A stretch of DNA of 8,341 nucleotides from Alistipes sp. CAG:268. Its GTDB lineage: Bacteria > Bacteroidota > Bacteroidia > Bacteroidales > Rikenellaceae. This document shows positions 5,774 to 8,341 of this stretch, one piece after another. A program made the position numbers and the translations under genes. Positions within the stretch are counted from its first letter, which is position 1. Every line of letters starts with the position of its first letter. The notes below the pieces were generated by a model, which was given only the letters and a program-made list of their open reading frames with translations, had not been told where the DNA came from and ran no database searches. The stretch lies in assembly GCA_000434235.1 (NCBI GenBank), contig FR892021.1:6039-14379 (forward strand), read 5' to 3'.

Positions 5774-6985
5774 ATGTCAAACCTCTTTACACCCTATAAG
5801 CTGGGGCCCGTCACGCTGCGCAACCGAACGATCCGCTCGGCGGCATTCGAGTCGATGGGCAAGGACTTCGGCCCCACCGAACAGCTCAAGCAGTACCACG
5901 TCTCGGTGGCCCGCGGCGGCATCGGCATGACGACGCTGGCCTACGCCGCCGTATCGCGCAGCGGCCTGTCGTTCAACAAGCAGCTGTGGCTGCGCCCCGC
6001 CATCGTTCCGGGGCTGCGCGAGATCACCGACGCCATCCACCGCGAGGGAGCCGCGGCCGCCATACAGATCGGCCACTGCGGCAACATGACCCACCTGACG
6101 ACCGCCGGGCAGATCCCGATCGGTGCCTCGTCGGGCTTCAACCTCTACGCCTACACCCCGGTGCGCGGGATGCGGCACAGCGAAATCGAAGAGGTCGCCC
6201 GCGACTTCGGACGCGCCGTCCGCACGGCCCGCGACGCCGGATTCGATTCGGTGGAGGTGCACGCCGGCCACGGGTACCTCATCTCGCAGTTCCTCTCGCC
6301 ATACACGAACCACCGCCGCGACGAGTACGGCGGATCGCTCGAAAACCGCATGCGTTTCATGCGCATGTGCCTCGATGAGGCGGTCGGGGCCGCCCGCTCC
6401 TGCGGCATGGCCATCACCGTCAAGCACAACATGTACGACGGCTTCAAGGGCGGCATCGAGATTCCCGAAAGCATCGAGATCGCCCGGGTCATCGAATCAT
6501 ACGGCGTGGACGGCATCGTCCTCTCGGGCGGCTTCGTCTCGAAGGCCCCGATGGCCGTCATGCGCGGGCTGATCCCGATCTACACGATGAGCTACTACTC
6601 CCCCTGGTGGCTCCGCTACTTCATCCGCTGGTGCGGACCACTGATGATCAAGCAGTTCCCCTTCGAAGAGTGCTACTTCCTCGAGGACGCCAGAAAGTTC
6701 CGCGCCGAGCTGAAGTGCCCGCTGATCTACGTCGGCGGCCTGGTCAGCCGCGAAGGCATCGACCGGGCCCTCGACGCCGGCTTCGAGCTGGTGCAGATGG
6801 CCCGGGCACTGGTGAACGACCCGGATTTCGTGAACAAGCTGCAGGCGGGCGATGCGGCGACCCGCAGCGCCTGCGACCACCGCAACTACTGCATCGCCCG
6901 CATGTACTCCGTGGACATGAAGTGCTGCAAGGATTGCCCCGACCTGCCGCGAAAAATCGTCGAAGAGCTCAAACGTCTGCCGTAA
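5774..6985 (+). CDS. Old Yellow Enzyme-family flavin ene-reductase, candidate steroid/bile-acid 5-beta-reductase
   Basis: A 403-residue single TIM-barrel FMN oxidoreductase. It shows LFTPYKLGPVTLRNR at residues 4-18, QIGHCGN near 98, the active-site signature HAGHGYLISQFLSP (H163, H166, Y168), DEYGGSLENR, and the FMN-phosphate region GGLVSREGIDRALDAG. Relatives include BaiCD/BaiH and 2,4-dienoyl-CoA reductase, but those carry an extra C-terminal FAD/NAD domain that is absent here. The tail has C367, C373, C384, C385 and C388; R370 stands where the second [4Fe-4S] cysteine is expected. Residues 270-297 form an aromatic, hydrophobic insert (YYSPWWLRYFIRW) that could contact membrane or steroid. 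It starts 9 bases after the 5-alpha-reductase and its stop overlaps the SDR start. The likely role is reducing a steroid delta4 or delta1 bond, the 5-beta partner in reported gut clusters; substrate unproven. Confidence 0.87.
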   Translation: MSNLFTPYKLGPVTLRNRTIRSAAFESMGKDFGPTEQLKQYHVSVARGGIGMTTLAYAAVSRSGLSFNKQLWLRPAIVPGLREITDAIHREGAAAAIQIGHCGNMTHLTTAGQIPIGASSGFNLYAYTPVRGMRHSEIEEVARDFGRAVRTARDAGFDSVEVHAGHGYLISQFLSPYTNHRRDEYGGSLENRMRFMRMCLDEAVGAARSCGMAITVKHNMYDGFKGGIEIPESIEIARVIESYGVDGIVLSGGFVSKAPMAVMRGLIPIYTMSYYSPWWLRYFIRWCGPLMIKQFPFEECYFLEDARKFRAELKCPLIYVGGLVSREGIDRALDAGFELVQMARALVNDPDFVNKLQAGDAATRSACDHRNYCIARMYSVDMKCCKDCPDLPRKIVEELKRLP

Positions 6986-7824
6986 TGAGCACACGAAACC
7001 ATACGAAAGGGTGCAAACGCGGCGCCGTACAGCCGGGCTCGGCCTGGGCTCTCGTAACGGGTGCCGGATCGGGCATCGGACGCTGCTACGCGCTGCGGCT
7101 GGCCGCCCTGGGATACAACCTCGTACTGGCCGGCAACCGGCCGGAACCGCTCGAAACGGTCCGCAGAGAAGTCGAAACCTCCAGTCCCGAAACGCGAATA
7201 CGGACGGTCAGCATCGACCTGGCCCGTATCGGCGCCGCGGAGGAGCTGCACGATCTCACCCGGCGCGAAGGGATCGAGATCGACGTCGTGATCAACAATG
7301 CCGGCATCTTCTCCTTCTGCGACATCCTCCATACGCCCCCCGAGCGGATCGAGCGGATCATCCTCCTGCACGACCTGACCAACACCGAGATGTGCCGCCT
7401 CTATGCCGCCGACATGGTGCGCCGCGGCTGCCGGGGGCACATACTCAACATGTCCTCCTACTCGCTGTGGATGCCCTTCCCGGGGTTGTCGCTCTACAGC
7501 GCCTCGAAGGCCTACCTGCGGGCCTTCTCCGTGGCCTTCGCCAAGGAGGTCCGCGAACACGGCATCCGCGTTACGGCTGTCTGTCCGGCGGGCGTGGCCA
7601 CTGACCTCTATGGACTGACACCCCGCTGGCAGCGGATCGGACTGCGCCTGGGGGTACTCATCTCGGCCGACGCCTGCGCCCGACGCGGATTGCGCGCCCT
7701 GTGGCGGGGACGCCGCACGATCGTCCCCGACTGGTGGAACCGCATCTGGATTCCGCTGTGCAAACTGCTGCCGATGTGGGTAATCCGACCGTTGAGACGT
7801 TACACCATGCAATTTCAGAAATAA
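6985..7824 (+). CDS. Short-chain dehydrogenase/reductase, candidate 3-beta-hydroxysteroid dehydrogenase
   Basis: A 279-residue SDR of the KAR/17-beta-HSD12-like (COG0300) type. A roughly 20-residue N-terminal extension precedes the Rossmann fold: TGAGSGIG at 25-32, D78 in IDLA, NNAG at 104-107, then catalytic S158, Y171 and K175 (YSASK). The fourth catalytic residue, normally Asn in a VNLTG-like segment, aligns with D130 in LLHDLTNTE. The C-terminus (about 250-273, WWNRIWIPLCKLLPMWVIRP) is hydrophobic with basic ends and may lie on the membrane. The ATG overlaps the previous stop as TAATG, so translation is probably coupled. In context it would reduce a steroid 3-oxo group to a 3-hydroxyl, 3-beta if the cluster matches the reported isoallo pathway. 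Stereochemistry and cofactor cannot be read from the sequence; a fatty-acyl ketoreductase role is the main alternative. Confidence 0.87.
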   Translation: MSTRNHTKGCKRGAVQPGSAWALVTGAGSGIGRCYALRLAALGYNLVLAGNRPEPLETVRREVETSSPETRIRTVSIDLARIGAAEELHDLTRREGIEIDVVINNAGIFSFCDILHTPPERIERIILLHDLTNTEMCRLYAADMVRRGCRGHILNMSSYSLWMPFPGLSLYSASKAYLRAFSVAFAKEVREHGIRVTAVCPAGVATDLYGLTPRWQRIGLRLGVLISADACARRGLRALWRGRRTIVPDWWNRIWIPLCKLLPMWVIRPLRRYTMQFQK

Positions 7825-7826
7825 GA

Positions 7827-8341
7827 ATGGAAAACATACGAAACGTGGTCTTCGATCTGGGAGGCGTCCTCGTGGATCTGGACATCGACCGCTGCAAGGC
7901 GGCATTCCGCAGCCTCGGCATGGAAGCCGTGGCGCAACTGATCGACCCCTGCTACCCGGCCGAAATGATCGGCCGCCTCGAACACGGCGAGATTTCGTTC
8001 CACGAAGCCTGCGAGGAGATGCGCCGGCTCGCCGGCCGGCCCGACATTCCCGACGAGCAGATCGCCTGGGCCTACGGAGAGTTCCTCACGGGCGTATCGG
8101 CCACGAAGCTGCGGGCCATCGAACGCCTGCGCGACCGCGGGCTGAAGAGCTACGTCCTCTCGAACAACAACCCCGCCTCGATGGAGGTCATCCGCCGGAT
8201 GTTCCGCTGCGACGGACACGCGATGGAGCACTACTTCGACCGCATCTACCTCTCCTACGAACTCCGCGAGCTGAAGCCCTCGGAGGCAATCTTCCGCAAG
8301 ATGATCGACGACAGCGGAATGGTCCCGTCCGAGACGCTCTT
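7827..8341 (+). CDS. HAD-superfamily phosphatase (3' end cut by window)
   Basis: The first 171 residues of a cytoplasmic haloacid-dehalogenase-type hydrolase of the YihX-like group. Motif I is VVFDLGGVLVDLD with nucleophile D10 and a Gly at the +2 position (D-x-G, as in YihX, instead of D-x-D). Motif II is VLSNNN with S112, and the motif III lysine is K150 in LRELKPSEAIF. A helical cap spans about 16-90. The motif IV aspartates should follow just beyond the window. Homologues are about 200 residues, and some dephosphorylate sugar phosphates such as glucose-1-phosphate. The ATG lies 2 bases after the SDR stop, so it is probably co-transcribed with the steroid genes, but nothing in the sequence ties it to steroid chemistry. 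Confidence 0.9.
   Translation, partial: MENIRNVVFDLGGVLVDLDIDRCKAAFRSLGMEAVAQLIDPCYPAEMIGRLEHGEISFHEACEEMRRLAGRPDIPDEQIAWAYGEFLTGVSATKLRAIERLRDRGLKSYVLSNNNPASMEVIRRMFRCDGHAMEHYFDRIYLSYELRELKPSEAIFRKMIDDSGMVPSETL

Noticed and set aside
3235..5799. An 854-codon plus-strand open frame across gadB and the 5-alpha-reductase gene
   Set aside because: It runs through two clear genes in another frame and across a terminator, and its Arg/Pro/Gly/His-rich translation resembles no protein; it is a by-product of high GC.
5774..6985. Naming the flavin enzyme baiCD, baiH or fadH
   Set aside because: Those proteins are about 640-680 residues with a C-terminal FAD/NAD domain and an intact four-cysteine motif; this one has neither.
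6886..7905. A 339-codon antisense open frame opposite the SDR gene
   Set aside because: It spans the junctions of three well-supported plus-strand genes and shows no family motif.
1..8341. Mobile elements, CRISPR, phage genes, tRNA or rRNA
   Set aside because: No transposase, integrase, regular spaced repeats, cloverleaf or rRNA-like segments were seen on either strand.

Overview
The window is a GC-rich stretch of a Bacteroidota chromosome. The evidence is promoter-like TAnnTTTG (-7) and TTTG (-33) elements, the absence of Shine-Dalgarno sequences before the genes, and gut-Bacteroidota-type gene families. The high GC and gene content fit an Alistipes/Rikenellaceae-like gut commensal best, but this is an inference and no taxonomic marker gene is present. 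No RNA gene, CRISPR array, insertion sequence or phage gene was seen, and every stretch without a gene is shorter than 200 bases.

The left part (1-3212) is all on the minus strand. In transcription order, a promoter at 3244-3275 drives a tight three-gene operon: an SPFH-domain membrane protein, a small ribbon-helix-helix DNA-binding protein, and an unrecognised four-helix membrane protein. A hairpin terminator (1346-1373) ends it. A class III sirtuin (570-1268) and a TRIC-type cation channel cut by the window edge (1-530) follow, each behind its own TATCTTTG box.

The right part (3401-8341) is all on the plus strand. A complete glutamate decarboxylase gene (3401-4813), which makes GABA and consumes protons, ends in a strong rho-independent terminator (4840-4878). 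A new promoter (4944-4975), overlapped by an 8-bp inverted repeat, then starts a densely packed operon: a membrane steroid 5-alpha-reductase closely resembling human SRD5A2, a single-domain Old Yellow Enzyme-type ene-reductase, a short-chain dehydrogenase, and a HAD phosphatase cut by the right edge. Gaps are 9 nt, a 1-nt overlap, and 2 nt.

The most interesting part is 5003-7824. The trio of 5-alpha-reductase, flavin ene-reductase and SDR has the same enzyme classes as the 5AR / 5BR / 3-beta-HSDH cluster reported in gut Bacteroidota for converting 3-oxo bile acids to isoallo (3-beta, 5-alpha) forms such as isoallolithocholic acid. The proposed role is reduction of 3-oxo-delta4 steroids or bile acids at the inner membrane. 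The flavin enzyme and the SDR both deviate at conserved positions, so exact substrates cannot be read from sequence.
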